Assembly: GCA_017163975.1 (NCBI GenBank)
Contig: JAFFSR010000362.1
Span: 2,477,501-2,541,500 of the forward strand
Source of the DNA: Anastatus disparis
Taxonomy: Eukaryota > Arthropoda > Insecta > Hymenoptera > Eupelmidae
Direction of reading: 5' to 3'
Length of the DNA stretch: 64,000 nt
Numbering within the stretch: position 1 is the first letter of the stretch; every line of letters begins with the position of its first letter. The translations under genes were made by a program, and so were the position numbers. Under the pieces are notes generated by a model that saw only the letters and a list, made by a program, of their open reading frames with translations, searched no databases and was not told the origin of the DNA. Positions 11,463 through 23,254 of this stretch are shown one piece after another.

Positions 11463-11649
11463 TAGACTTTTACTCTCGGAGTGTTCACGCTTCCTCTTCC
11501 GGGGTTCTCATGATATCTTGAAGCGTTATAGGGGATACAAAGCCCGCGGCTTCGTCACGTTGATCCGGTTTATTCGTTTCTCCAGGCATTTTTTTGTTTT
11601 ACGCGACGTTTTCAATCGTATGTTTTATATTTTATTTATATGTTGATAT

Positions 11650-12844
11650 TGTAACGAGGATAGCAAATTATACATATACTGTATGTCAGTATACTTCTGT
11701 CTCTCTCTTCGTTGTTAGTCGCACAGTACAACGTATGTTTCGATGCTTCATGTGCGAGTATAAGAGTGAAACAGAGAGAGTCTGTGTCAGCGGCTTGGAT
11801 GGATGACTGTAGAAGGAAGCGCGCGCAATGCATGACGGGTAAGCTTAGGCAAGAGAAGAAAACGAACGGTTAGAAAGAATTTAGCAGCCATATTGTGCGT
11901 TGTGCGAGCTCGTGCTTTGGATAGTTTTCCGTTCTTTAGATAGAAGCATTTTGGCTGATGTAATTAATTCGTGTGAGTCTGCTTCGAATATTGGCTTGTT
12001 GAGAGACATTGAAAAGCAGATCTTCTTGCTAATATAATCGTCGTGTCGTGTCCAAGAACCAAGTGGGTTTGCCGTAATTCTGCAGAGAGATCGGAGCGTC
12101 CTTGTAACGAGAGCTACGATAGCCTTGAGCTGCACCGCATATCTTCGGTGCCGCTTTTGTTGAATCATCGATTCGTCTGTGTTAGAGAGGATCGTCGGAA
12201 AATCTTCGTGTTCAATGGCCGATAGAAAAATGTAAGTCTGCAGACTATCGTATTGCGTTTTATTATTGAATACGTGTATGCGATATATGTAAAAATATCG
12301 AGACCGTCGCGTGCGTCGCGTTAAATAGAAGAGGTTAGAATAAATTAAATTTTGTTTCTTTTTATTAAACTTATTAAATTTTGCCACTATTAAAGTTTAC
12401 GATAATTTCATTTCAGTGTATTAAATTTGTTTATTGTTTTGAATAAATTGAAGTTAAATTGAAATTATTTTGGAGTACCATATAACGTTATTTCTCTCTG
12501 TTTAAAATCGTGTGTTGTCTATATATATTGAACGTTATACACTTGCTTTCTTTTGATCTACGATATTTAAGAGAGTCTTAAGGTACACGCCGTGGGTTTC
12601 GTCGTACCAGACGTCCGAGAGGCAGAACTTCTAAGCGAAGTTCTGCAATAGAATTAAATATTGCTGAACTGATTTTCGTTGTATGGAAAAGACATTCATA
12701 TTTGATCAGTGGTAGTGTATGAGGCTGATCATCTATGAATTGAAAATCGGTTATTTAACGGTGAGTGCGTATGTACTTGAAGTAAGAACATACGAGACCC
12801 ACAAATATATTTGATTTGTTTATTTAAATATATTCCCCGTTACA
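11650..12844. mobile_element. Solo LTR inserted in the gypsy-like leader
   Basis: A block of about 1.2 kb bounded by TGTAACG and CGTTACA (inverted ends, TG...CA rule) with ATAT on both sides as a possible 4-bp target duplication. It is notably less AT-rich than its surroundings. No primer site or polypurine tract adjoins either end, so a solo LTR is the simplest reading. The ORF at 11881-12387 inside it has no recognisable domain. The ATAT duplication is weak evidence because the right flank is a TA repeat. Confidence 0.5.
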
Positions 12845-12884
12845 ATATATATATATATGTATTTTTTGTTATATTTTATTTGAG

Positions 12885-13290
12885 CGAGATTCACTTTAAT
12901 AATTTTGCTTATAATTCACTTAAGGTGAAATAAAACTTTTTGAAACGTAATGTTTGTAATAATTAGTAATATTTTATACTGGGGGTAACCAAAATTTACT
13001 TTGATAAAATCGATTATGATTCACGTAATTTAATTAGACGTTTACTCAACCATGCAGCTTAATATAAGTGTTAATTAATATTGGTTTATAGTTCATTTAA
13101 TAAAAATTCACTTTAATAAAATCGAATATGGCTCAATTAAGCTAAGTTCAACATGCAATTTAATATTAATACTATAGTTAAATCATGCAGTATTAACTTT
13201 AATGAAATTCAAGGATAATTCGCGTGAATCAAATCAAAATTTTCGGACATGCAATTTAATAATTATTTTAATTTGAAAGTTCGCAACGGG
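12885..13290 (-). repeat. Degenerate ~100-bp tandem repeats in the element leader
   Basis: Related words recur: TTCACTTTAATAAAATCGA-like at about 12889, 12998, 13106 and 13191, and CATGCAATTTAATATTAAT-like at about 13052, 13151 and 13249. This gives roughly four degenerate units of 85-110 bp between the LTR and gag of the minus-strand element. Confidence 0.5.
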
Positions 13291-13519
13291 CGCGTATTCC
13301 CTTCGTAGGACGTATAAGATATATAAATAAAATTCACACACCCCAGGATAGTGATGGCAGCGATGTACACCTAGAACATTCTCTCGTTGTAATAGTTTCT
13401 TGTAGCTGATGCCTCCTTCAGAAGTGATATCGTCGTAGCTGTTTTTTTTGCAGGTTTGTCTTCTTTCGCAGTACTGTTATAGTTGCTTCTTGTAGATGTT
13501 GCTTCCTTCACAAGTGATA

Positions 13520-13536
13520 CCCCACATCTAGCACCA
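13520..13536 (-). promoter_or_regulatory. Putative tRNA primer-binding site
   Basis: On the minus strand, TGGTGCTAGATGTGGGG begins 8 bases after the LTR end at 13545. The TGG start matches complementarity to a tRNA CCA tail. The tRNA identity was not determined. Confidence 0.4.
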
Positions 13537-13544
13537 CTTTTTTA

Positions 13545-14127
13545 TGTTGCGTTTTCACGTTATTGATTAATTATATTGTGGGTATCTTTTTATCACGACT
13601 GAGCTTGGTAAATCCAAGTAGTCGATTTGCGTGAAGGTAATTAATTCAATAAGACAATATTTAAAATAAATTAATTGATTTATTATTACGTTAGTCGTGA
13701 GAGAGATGTCTACTGTACTAATGGTGCGAAAGCCGCTGATACGTCCTCGCTGCGTTGATCGTGGATTCGTGCTTCTCTATGCTCTGGTCGAGTTCTAGTA
13801 GACTACATCTCTCTTGGTGCTCTAGTGCCTCGTAGCCTAGTAGACCACGGCGTGGTTCCTCCAGTCGTATTAATACTTGCTGGGTTCGTTGTTTCCCACT
13901 TCTTTATTCTTCTAGAAGTTTCTATCTGGTGGCTTCTGTTTTTCCATGCTTTACTTTGTTTGTTCTCTACAGGTCGGCTAGTTCGTCATCATTTCTTTCG
14001 ATTACGAGTTGTCGCTAGCTGGTTTCAGACGTCTAGTCAGCGCTTTCTTACTGGCTTATTCATTGAGTTTAATATATTTCTTATACTTCTATGTTTTATT
14101 ATTTTCTAGAATATTCTACCCGTAACA
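13545..14127 (-). repeat. 5-prime LTR of the minus-strand gypsy-like element
   Basis: A 583-bp block begins TGTTACGGG and ends CGCAACA on the minus strand, giving near-perfect 7-bp inverted ends. A primer-like site follows it, and gag lies downstream in the same orientation. No second copy is present in the window to confirm the boundaries. The long ORF at 13825-14109 is inside it and is not a gene. Confidence 0.5.
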
Positions 14128-14356
14128 GAATGCTAACGTCAGTACTGTGACTAAACCAGAGGGCCGGGGTTGTGTGTCTCTCACTAGCAAACCAGTTTCC
14201 ACGAAATCCATTCTAAATATTGAAAATAGTAACAGTCTTTGTTTTCCACGCTCGCTAGTTGCTGCCCACGTATAGGCCGTACGTGGTTAAACGCGTAGTG
14301 GAATTTTCCATGACAGACGGAATAAAATAAGACATCATACAGCACAATATCAGAAA
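14128..14356. other. Spacer before the Polinton polymerase
   Basis: No recognised feature; it may hold decayed 5-prime coding sequence of the polymerase. Confidence 0.3.
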
Positions 14357-16690
14357 GTGCAAGCAATGAAACTTGTTAGAGTTGCGAGAGTTACTATTCC
14401 CGAGACGGGCTGTGGTATAGAGAAGACTAAATTATTTCAAGAATATTATGTACTCTTCGGAGTCGCAATCGTCGTTTATTCATTTCAAAATTTTGCTCGT
14501 CGATATAGGCCGCTTTACGATAGTACAGGTGCCATATACGACGTTGGTAATGTCGTTAGGTATACTCTAAATATCATGTATTATGAAAATTCCAGACATT
14601 ACCAGCCAATTTTAAATTTACTCGCAGTGGCTGGAAGTCGGGGCTATTGTATACCTTGCAATAAAAAATTCAGTCATACGACAAATGATAAATGTGAACA
14701 AAAATGCTATAAATGTTTACAGAATCTTTCTTGTGATATAAATCAGGAAAAAATAAAATGCTTTCAATGTGAAGGAGATTTTTACGGTACCGTTTGTTTT
14801 GAAAATCATAAAAATTCAAAATCTTCCGATAGTTTTCGGTTGGTATGCGAGAGTATAAAAATTTGTCGTGTATGTAGTAAAACAGTGCGCATTAACGATA
14901 AAGAACCACATGATCGTAATAAGATATTTTGTAAAATATGTAATGGTAAAAGATCAATAGAACATCTTTGTTACATACAGCCTATTGTTGATAAAAAAAG
15001 ATTCATGGTGAGTAAAAAAACAACTCTTTATTTATTTTATGATTTTGAGACTCAGCAATCAGAGAGCTTCTTAGGCTGTGAGGCTGAAAAAGTAAGGCTG
15101 CATGTACCAAATTTGTGTGTTGTCCAGAAAGTGTGTAGTTACTATTTGAACGATGAGAATGTATCAAATTCTTGCGAAGTATGTGAGATACGTGAATATG
15201 AGTTTGAAATCGACCCCTTGAAACAGCTAGTTGATTTGGCCTTGGCACCAAGAAAAAATTTAAAACACGCACGGTTTTGTTGCTCAATTTATTCTTAAAT
15301 ATTTAACAGAACGTAAAGATTTCAGAAATAAGCTAAATGTAAATTTAAACGGGTCAAAAATAATCATATTGGAAATTTTATAGGTTAAATTCATAGATAG
15401 TTTGAATTATCTACATATGAGTTTGGCTGCACTAACAAATGCTTAAGGTCTTGTTAATATTGAGAAAGGTACGTGGGAGAAATGCCACCGATATGTACTT
15501 TTTCGCCAGATTCGATGAAGATCGAAGAACGACGCGAATTTATGCAGTAGTATAACGAAAAAAAGCTGAAAATTATATATTCAATTTAAGAAATGAAATC
15601 ATAAAATTCTGTAAGCAAGATGTAAAAATTTTACGTTTAGCATGTCTGGCTTTTTGCAAGATATTCATCGAATGTGGTAACACAGATTCATTTGTAGAGT
15701 GCACCTTCATCGCATCTTCTTACATGTGTGTGTGTAGAAAAAAATTTTTACGAAAAGATACAATAGGTATTATACCTTAAGGTGGCTATAGACAAGCAAA
15801 TAAACAGTCTATGAAGGCAATGCGATGGTTCTGCTAGATGGAAAATGTGCTGAATCGACAAATTCAGTATACCGTTCGTGTACGAGAGAAGAGGCTTCCC
15901 AAAGGCCCTCTAGTGGACGGATATTGCGTACTTGAAAATGGAAAGAAAATCGTTTTACAATTTCACGGGTGTTATTGGCATGGCTGTGTGTGGTGTTACA
16001 CAATAAACCGAGACTCTAGGCTTGTAAATGGTGAAAATATGGACGAACGTTTCGAGAGAACCGCGCGAATATCGGAAAAAATACGAGCCCATGGTTATGA
16101 ACTTATAGAAAAGTGGGAGTGTGATTTCGATCGAGAGTCCTCGGAGAACAAGAATATGAGGTCGTACATTGAAGACAAAACACGAAAATGGCACACAACG
16201 TTAAATCCTCGACTAGCATTTTTTGACGGGTGAACGAGCAATACAGTTAAAATTTACGATGCAAAAGAGAGCGAAAAAATAAAATACGTGGACGTGTGCT
16301 CGTTATATCCGTATATTTGTAAATATGGGCGATATCCCATTGGTCATCCAACTCTCTACGTGGACGAGGATGAGTGTCGCACTTTCGTGGGTCAAACAAA
16401 CGACATAAGTCACGTTGAAGGTATTAAATGTAAATTATTACTGCCGCGAAATTTATATCATGCTGTACTTCTCGTTGAAATGCATAATAAGCTTTTATTT
16501 CCACTATATCGAACATGCGTTAAATCATTGTATATCACGGATTGTGATCATGAAAATGTTGATGATCGAGTTTTTACCGGTACGTGGGTGGCTGACAAGT
16601 AAAAAAAAAAGCCGTTGAAATGGGCTATGAACTGAATAACCTGAATAAAAAATATGTGAACCCGTATATTCGAAGAGACGATTAGTAAAT
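14357..16690 (+). pseudogene. Polinton/Maverick DNA polymerase B, decayed and truncated
   Basis: A 313-codon frame (14357-15298) contains a Cys-rich zinc-binding region (CNKKF...CYKCLQ...CFQC, about residues 95-135; CRVC...CKIC later) and LYLFYDFETQQ, the exonuclease I motif of family B polymerases. After a frameshift near 15290 the reading continues through short pieces with stops to 15838-16233, which contains the FHGCYWHGC motif typical of protein-primed Polinton polymerases. The frame 16288-16602 has DVCSLYPYICKYGRYPIGHP, the polymerase A (SLYP) motif. Sequence similar to the family ends at about 16685, before the palm motif with paired aspartates, so the C-terminal third is missing. In intact Polintons this enzyme replicates the element by protein priming. 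It may belong to the same element as the Polinton block at 28697-31375. Confidence 0.88.
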
Positions 16691-16768
16691 AACGAGCTTA
16701 GTCATCCATACGGCTATAAATCTTATTAAATAATAAATAATTATTGATATATTATGAACCAAGTAAAA

Positions 16769-16804
<36 letters not shown>

Positions 16805-17384
16805 TTATTTATTTATATATATAAGCCCCCTGCACGCTAAAGCGCCAACCCCCACCTTACATGTAAAACCTTAAAACATATTCAATACTTTTTTAAATAC
16901 ATTGAATTTGAGGTAGTACGATCGTAAATCGATCGACGGAACAAATTTCGATGATATCGAAATAATAGGTCAATATTATTGCAAGGATGACTTAAATAAA
17001 TTTTTGTTGACCTTATATGTAGCCATTTGTAGATCCAAAATTTCAGATAAAATTTTCATTCAAAATGAACAAAATCATGAAGATGAAATTAAAAATATTG
17101 TTTAAAACAAAATTCTGTAATTTTATAAATAAAATATTTTAAAAAATTTTTCAATTGCATTTTATTATAATAATTATACTTTTGTTTTTTAGATATAAAA
17201 AAAATTATTACTAAAATTGTAAAGCATTATAAAGTATCAATCTCTAAACAATTATATTAATTGTCTTCACATCCAAATTAATAACACATGTAAATTATAT
17301 CATGAAATTTTCAACCATCGAAAACATTATTGGAGACATATTCAAGAACACATTGATAAAGATAAATTTTCATGTGAAACAAGT
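16691..17384. repeat. Non-coding DNA with (TA)n and an interspersed repeat
   Basis: It contains a (TA)n tract at about 16780-16805. At about 17284-17384 it contains a copy of a repeat that recurs at 25496-25590 and in part near 32262-32325. Shared words include TTTTCATGTGAAACAA and ATGTAAATTATATCA. No gene is supported. Confidence 0.55.
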
Positions 17385-18218
17385 TGTAAAATGGCAGATT
17401 GGCCATATTACTTATACATATAGTAATACGCATATAGACGACAGAAAGAAGCCTACGACTGTCGGCAAGAAGGAAAGCAGACCACGTGAGTCAAACCCGT
17501 AACACCATACCCGAGTTCGTTGGCGCACACGCGCGAGTTTATAAGGCTTTTATAATGTACACAGATAGGGCTAGCCAGCCGCTTGACTTGCGTAGCTAAG
17601 TTGGAGTCCGTTAAGGATCGATTGTCTCTCTCTTGCGGCGCGCGCAGCGTACCGTAAGAGCAATGAGCTTGGTCGACAGAAAGAACCTGCCATTGCATCA
17701 TTCTTTCTGTCGTCACCATAGCGAAAAGAGCATTACTGCCGACTGTAATATACAGTAATTTTTTGTGTGCTATGACAGCATAATTTATTATGTGAGTGAG
17801 ATTAATTAGCTTATTCTTTTTTTTGTGATTTACAATCAAGCCTCGTAAATTTACGAGTGTCTTATTGCTAAACCAAATAGCTTTATTAGTGCTTTATTTG
17901 TGCGACGTGTGTGCCGGGCGACCTCGTGCGCGTTCTAGTGCTATTTTCCCTTCGTGCTAATATAATCATTTTTTTCTGTGTGCTCGTGCCCTTTTTGCAT
18001 GCATTTTGTTTTAAACTACCTGCTTTCACTTTTGCCGATAGTTTCTCTGCTATTGAAAACGGCGTCGCGTACGTTATACGCGGCTGGCGTCCATTTCGAG
18101 CGCGCGTGCTATACTAGTGTAAATAGTACAATAAAGCTTTTTTTTATTATTACATTAATTGAACACCCGTATATTAATTATACCTTAGTGCAACCTCCTA
18201 ATCCCCAAGGTTGTCACA
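17385..18218 (+). repeat. 5-prime LTR
   Basis: It starts TGTAAAATGGCAGATTGGCC and ends GGTTGTCACA. It aligns along its whole length with 23179-25404 once insertions there are removed. An AATAAAGC polyadenylation-type signal lies at about 18130. Confidence 0.88.
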
Positions 18219-18220
18219 AC

Positions 18221-18240
18221 TGGTGCAGCCAACGTGGGAC
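18221..18240 (+). promoter_or_regulatory. Primer-binding site
   Basis: TGGTGCAGCCAACGTGGGAC starts two bases after the LTR end. The TGG start and position fit tRNA priming of minus-strand DNA synthesis. The specific tRNA was not assigned. Confidence 0.7.
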
Positions 18241-19588
18241 CGACAAAAATTCCGGTGAAAATTTTTGTTGAAAATCACGGGATCTAAAATTAAAAAGAAA
18301 AAATTTGTGCTTAAAATGAAGTAGAAAAAAGAACTGTGATTAAAATTAAAAAGAGGAAAAATTGGTGCTTAAAATTAAATAGAAAAAAAAACTGTGCTGT
18401 GAAAAAAAAAGGAACTGTGCTTTAAGTGAAAGACAATTGGCTATGTCATTGAAAAGAACATTTTTCTATTCATGCGTTTCCGCTTCGCCATGTGGTCGCC
18501 ATTACGAACGACGCACACACGACGAGGCTGAAAGGAAGCGCTCTGGTGGCGATTTTTGTTCTTGGCGTCGCTTGGTATGAGGTAATCGCGACATTTTATT
18601 TTGCAGCAACATTTTTTTTTAAGAGCGTGCAGTAAGCAAAGAAAAAAAATATTTTGTTTTTCATTCTTTTTTGCTTGCACATTTTTTTATATACATAGAG
18701 CATTATTTTGAATTTGAGTGTGAGCCTTAAGCTAAATAATTTATTTGATAATAGCACTGCATTTAAATACACATACATACACATATATTTCGATACGCAT
18801 ACATATATATCATTGCCTTGCTGCTTGTATTTGTCTTTACTTGTGTTATCCTGCAGCTCATTGCCCTCTAGCTTCATTATCTTTTAGCACTACGTGTCTT
18901 AAAACGCCATATTAAGCAAAGCTGTTTTTTTTTGTATATATAATATAATTGAATATCTCAAGTGTGCTGAGCAATTTATATTCCTATTTGTGCTTGCGCG
19001 GAATATATCACTATCGTGTGCTCCTTAGTGCGTGTCGGTACACAATAGCCTACGTATAATTTTCTTTTGCTTTAGCGTGCATCTGGCTTTACTAAAATTT
19101 TAATTTTTAGCTTACGGGCGTGCTATGTAAAATTGATTAATTATTAGACAATTTTATTTATTACAAATAAATTTTTGTTGTTGTAGCACTAATCCAACTT
19201 AACGGTAGGCCGGAGTAGAACCTGATACCGACCGAGTAACAATTGAGTTGTTTGTTATTTACTCAAGTTTTAATCGGTGTATCTTCAAATTAAAGGTCGA
19301 GCGCAATAGATATTATTATTATAAACATCTATGCACAAGAAAAAAAATATCTACCGGTTTGTTTTTGAGAAAAGTAAGTAACGCGAAAATATTATATGCC
19401 AATTAGACAAGGACAGCGAATCCGGCTTGCTCTTAATATTGTTTTTGTTTATTTTTTTTAATTATAAAGTATTTAACAATTTTCTTTTCATTTGTTGTAA
19501 GCCAGAGCTATTCTTATTCGAACCTTCTGAGATAGGAGCTCATCATGGCATTAATTACTAGTAATAAAATTTTTTTTCGTGCGTACCC
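18241..19588 (+). other. Untranslated leader of the LTR element
   Basis: No supported ORF. It begins with A-rich degenerate repeats of GTGCTTAAAATTAAA-like words (about 18270-18430), then AT-rich DNA up to gag. Confidence 0.55.
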
Positions 19589-20236
19589 TTGTGTATTGTA
19601 ACTTTTATTGTAAATATGATAAGCCAACAGTTAAATGTAGAGCCCCTATGGATTTCTGAGCATATATGTAGGAATGAAGTTTTTAAAGCAGCGGACAAAA
19701 TTGCGCGAATAGTAGACCGACTATCTGTGGGGCAGCTCTTTGAATACAACGAGCGAGGAGTGAGCATGGCCGGAAGTATTTCGATGTTCAAAGAACGAGT
19801 TTTGGGATATGAGCTTAAACGACATCTCGGCGAAAGAGCCGCCGTCTGCCAAATAATAATAGATGAGACGGGATATGATTCGCGGCTAGAATTTATTAAC
19901 CTCCCAACAGAGCAAAGCGAGTACAATCAATTTGCTAATCCCTCGAATAGCTCAGAAAATCCTATTCCTCCTAGCAATAGCAACGCAACTATTCACCCAT
20001 CGACCACGTGTACCACTATTACATGTCCTTCTTTTACTACAGCGAGCATATCTCATCCTGTGAGAGCAACTAATATCCTTTCTACTAATACTGCGACGAC
20101 GTACCATGGAGGATATGATGGCGCACCTACTCCTTGTTTGTATCTATACTCGTATCTCCCTTGTTATCCTAATCCATGGAGTCATGTCCCGTATATTGCA
20201 GCACCTTCTGGATATCTGCCCGTCTCACAACCTTAA
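19589..20236 (+). pseudogene. Gag, N-terminal and middle part
   Basis: This open frame of 215 codons has a helical, charged N-terminal domain (about residues 1-115, with VEPLWISEHICRNEVFKAAD) followed by a Thr/Ser/Pro-rich, then Tyr/Pro-rich linker. A homologous protein is encoded on the minus strand at 41046-41830, which shows the frame is real element sequence and not chance. The frame ends at a stop inside the linker (20234); homologous sequence continues to 20500 with stops. The start shown is the first usable one; a Met at residue 11 (MISQQL) is equally possible. The family gives an RNA-packaging shell; the superfamily is inferred only from context. Confidence 0.6.
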
Positions 20237-20500
20237 ATACAGCCGCCCCTTTGTTCAACCATTTCAGCAAATCCCATAGAGCAACCACCTGCACCAGAGC
20301 ATACAAGTTATGCTAATAACTTCAGAGAACTGAAATGGTTGAACCAGCAAGAAGAGACTTGCAGAGCCCAGAACAACGTATGCCGACCCCCTGCAGCTCC
20401 GGATGAATCTTTATTTCCCACTACAGCTTGCACTGGTGTAAAGTCGTCTAACGGGAATGAGACAGATTTTATTTTTCTCCTTAAATTTTAAGATGCTCCA

Positions 20501-20998
20501 ATGCATCAACACCCAATGCCAGTGTTAGCATCCATTACTAGCAATCACCCTGTAACCCCTTTTGCTAAGATTTCAAATAAGAGCGAGCGCGTACAGAAGG
20601 AAAATCGTCGCCTCAAACCCAGAGCGAAGAGCCAAACTCGAAGAGCGAGCCGAGCAAATAAAGCAGAACCAAAGACGAACCTACCGCGGATCAGAAAAAA
20701 CTTTTGGCGAAAGCAGGTGGAGCCGTGCTCCAGGTGTAGTAGCTTAGGACACTGGCTGCGAGAATGTTCTCAGCCTATGAAGTGCTATAGCTGTGGACAA
20801 ATCAACGTCCGCATGAGCGACTGCACCCAATGTCAACAGAGCAAGCGAGCAGAGCCAAACCAGAGTATGCGAACAGAGCAAAACAATAGCAAGCGAGCAG
20901 AGTCAAACCGGAGCATGCAAGCAGAGCACAAAAAGAGCGAGCGAGCAGAGCCAAACCAGAGCGAGCGAGCAGAGCAGAACAAGGGCAAGTGAGCAGAG
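20501..20998 (+). pseudogene. Gag, zinc-knuckle part with octapeptide repeats
   Basis: A 163-residue frame begins with a basic Arg/Lys-rich region, then a zinc knuckle CSRCSSLGHWLREC (C-X2-C-X4-H-X4-C, about residues 77-90) and a second CYSCGQ...C cluster. After these come at least six copies of an eight-residue repeat of the type xRAExNxS. The repeats are encoded by a 24-bp DNA unit that carries on past the stop codon. Zinc knuckles bind nucleic acid in retroelement Gag. The same arrangement, with the same order of parts, occurs on the minus strand at 40022-40610. Confidence 0.7.
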
Positions 20999-21150
20999 CC
21001 AAACCAGAGCATGCAAGCAGAGCACAATAAGAGCGAGCGAGCAGAGCAAAATAAAAGCAAGCAAGCAGAGCCAAAACAGAGCGAGCGAGCAGAGCAGAGC
21101 AAGGGCGAGCGAGCGAACAGAGCAAAACAAGGGCAAGCGAGCAGAGCACG
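20822..21150 (+). repeat. 24-bp minisatellite at the gag end
   Basis: This tandem array of about 24-bp units is built on AGCGAGCGAGCAGAGC and an A-rich tail. It encodes the octapeptide repeats in one frame and Ala/Leu/Ser-rich shadow ORFs on the other strand (20802-21218). Confidence 0.8.
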
Positions 21151-21925
21151 ACTACAATCTTCCAAATTTTAGCTATACGGAGTACATCTCTGCTACAGTG
21201 CGCGGGAAAGCAACCCATCGACCCGAGCCCTCAATTCAGCAAAACTCTTTTATACCAGCATTAATATGCCTATATTAACCCCCCAGCATCATATCTAGCT
21301 ATTCAAAATCCTCATCAACTAAACTCGCGACCCATTCAGCTAACCCATTAGTTGTGCCATTTTGTGAGTTTATTAAATTACCCTTTTTTTGCTATTAATT
21401 ACTCCTCAAACACATTGTCCAAACATTGCTAGCTATTCACATTTTTCTACTGACATGAGCGAGTACAAAAATTTTATTATTTTTATGCATTACTATTACG
21501 TAATTATGAGTAAAATCTATAAATACAATATTTTTTTGTAATTAGAAAATTGCTGCAAAATATTAATTATAAAATAATTAATCTTATAACAGTATGCATT
21601 GGCAAATACCATCAGAGCGTCACCTTTCAGTGAGTAAACACGTAAATTTTCATTTTTATTTTTAATTTCAAATTTTTTTCTTGTACAAAATGTAATTTTA
21701 ATATTTTTTTTTGGTATGTGTGTGAATGAAATACATATAAGAATGGGCTATGATTGTTATTTTCTCTAGCTTTAAGATAACTAGTTTTAAGATTTGTAAT
21801 TTTTGTAAATAATATATGGATAAGCCAGTCGCGTCGTTTTACATTAAGCATTCTCATAAATAAAGTGTACACTTACACTTAATTTAGCTAAAAGTCAGCA
21901 GATACAGCAGAAGAAGAAGTTTACA
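21151..21925 (+). other. Non-coding internal region
   Basis: AT-rich, with no pol-like frame in any reading frame. This is where protease and RT would be expected. Confidence 0.55.
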
Positions 21926-22997
21926 CACTGCCGTTCAATTGCTTTTGCCCACCCTAGAGTAAAATTAATTAAAATAAAAAGTTTTATATCTCCGGAACTA
22001 ATGATCGCATCTTCCAAATCCAAACGGCGTTTGAAAGATTGGTCAAAAATCTTTGAAATAAAGTAAGTCCGGTATGAAAAAAGTCATTTTCTAATTGCTT
22101 GTAGCAATGTGAAAAAAAATTTTTTTTACTAATTTTTTTGCCCACATAAAAATGAATGCCATTTTTAAGGAAATTATGATATTGAAACAAAAACCAAATG
22201 GATTTCAAAACTCTAATAGTCCTCTTTAAAATGAGCTAAGTAAAATGTTTTTATGACTTTTTGCACCACAGTTATGGTGATTTTTCGAAAAAAAGACCTA
22301 TTTTTTCAACCATGATTATCTCATAAACTAAGAAAGATAGAAAATTTTGTATGAAAGAAAAAACGTTTCATTTTTAGTCTAGAATATATATTTTTAGTGA
22401 CTAAAAAGTTTCGGGAAAAAAATTTTTGTTTTACTCCTTTTTTTAGGGAATTTTCATGAAAAGTTAGTAAAAATTTTTAATTAAACCAGTAAAAATAAAA
22501 TTTTTTTCCCGAAACTTTTTAGTCACTAAAAATATATATTCTAGACAAAAAATGAAACATTTTTTCTTTGATATAAAATTTTCTATCTTTCTTAGTTTAT
22601 GAGATAATCATGGTTGAAAAAATAGGTCTTTTTTTCGAAAAATCACCATAACTGTGGTTCAAAAAGTCATAAAAACATTTTACTTAGCTCATTTTAAAGA
22701 GGACTGTTAGAGTTTTGAAATCCATTTGGTTTTTGTTTCGATATCATAATTTCCTTAAAAATGGCATTCATTTTTATGTGGGCAAAAAAATTAGTAAAAA
22801 AAATTTTTTTTCACATTGCTACAAGCAATTAGAAAATGACTTTTTTCATACCGGACTTACTTTATTTCAAAGATTTTTGACCAATCTTTCAAACGCCGTT
22901 TGGATTTGGAAGATGCGATCATTAGTTCCGGAGATATAAAACTTTTTATTTTAATTAATTTTACTCTAGGGTAGGCAAAAGCAATTAAACGGCAGTG
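21926..22997. mobile_element. 1.07-kb palindromic MITE
   Basis: The ends read CACTGCCGTTCAATTGCTTT and its near-exact reverse complement. Arms of about 510 bp pair around a spacer near 22436-22485. Because of the palindrome, the same 74-residue frame appears on opposite strands at 21984-22208 and 22715-22939 with one difference. It is a product of the symmetry with no known domain. TA flanks the right end directly and lies two bases outside the left end, so a Tc1/mariner-type origin is possible. Confidence 0.8.
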
Positions 22998-23000
22998 TAG

Positions 23001-23178
23001 ATACACTTCACACCGTTGCAGATAACACCGGTTATCTCAGTTTAAGCCCTAATACTTTTCTTTTTGATACATGAATTTTCTTTTTTTTTGTTTTAATTTA
23101 GCTTATGCCTTTTTTTTGCATTTGACGAAAGTATCCGGTTCCACCGTATACTTCCGTGTGGTGGTTGGGGGGGGGGAT
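23001..23178 (+). promoter_or_regulatory. Pre-LTR region with polypurine tract
   Basis: A run of ten G at 23167-23176 followed by AT stands directly before the 3-prime LTR. It fits the polypurine primer of plus-strand synthesis. The preceding GAAAGTATCCGGTTCCACCG is shared with the minus-strand relative near 38080-38100. Confidence 0.75.
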
Positions 23179-23254
23179 TGTAACATGGCAGATTGGCCAT
23201 ATTACTTATATATATAGTAATACGCATATAGACGACAGAAAGAAGTCTACGACT

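Noticed and set aside
11881..12387. 168-residue minus-strand ORF
   Set aside because: It lies inside the solo LTR, has no recognisable domain and biased composition.
13825..14109. 94-residue hydrophobic ORF
   Set aside because: It lies inside the LTR at 13545-14127 and has no family resemblance.
17385..18218. Host promoter or gene at 17453-18271
   Set aside because: The same sequence recurs at 23179-25404 as the second LTR.
20802..21218. Leu/Ala/Cys-rich minus-strand ORFs resembling a membrane protein
   Set aside because: They are the complement of the 24-bp minisatellite; the plus strand encodes the Gag repeat in a conserved frame.
21984..22939. Two copies of a 74-residue protein in inverted orientation
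   Set aside because: They are the two arms of one palindrome; no domain, no second line of evidence for coding.
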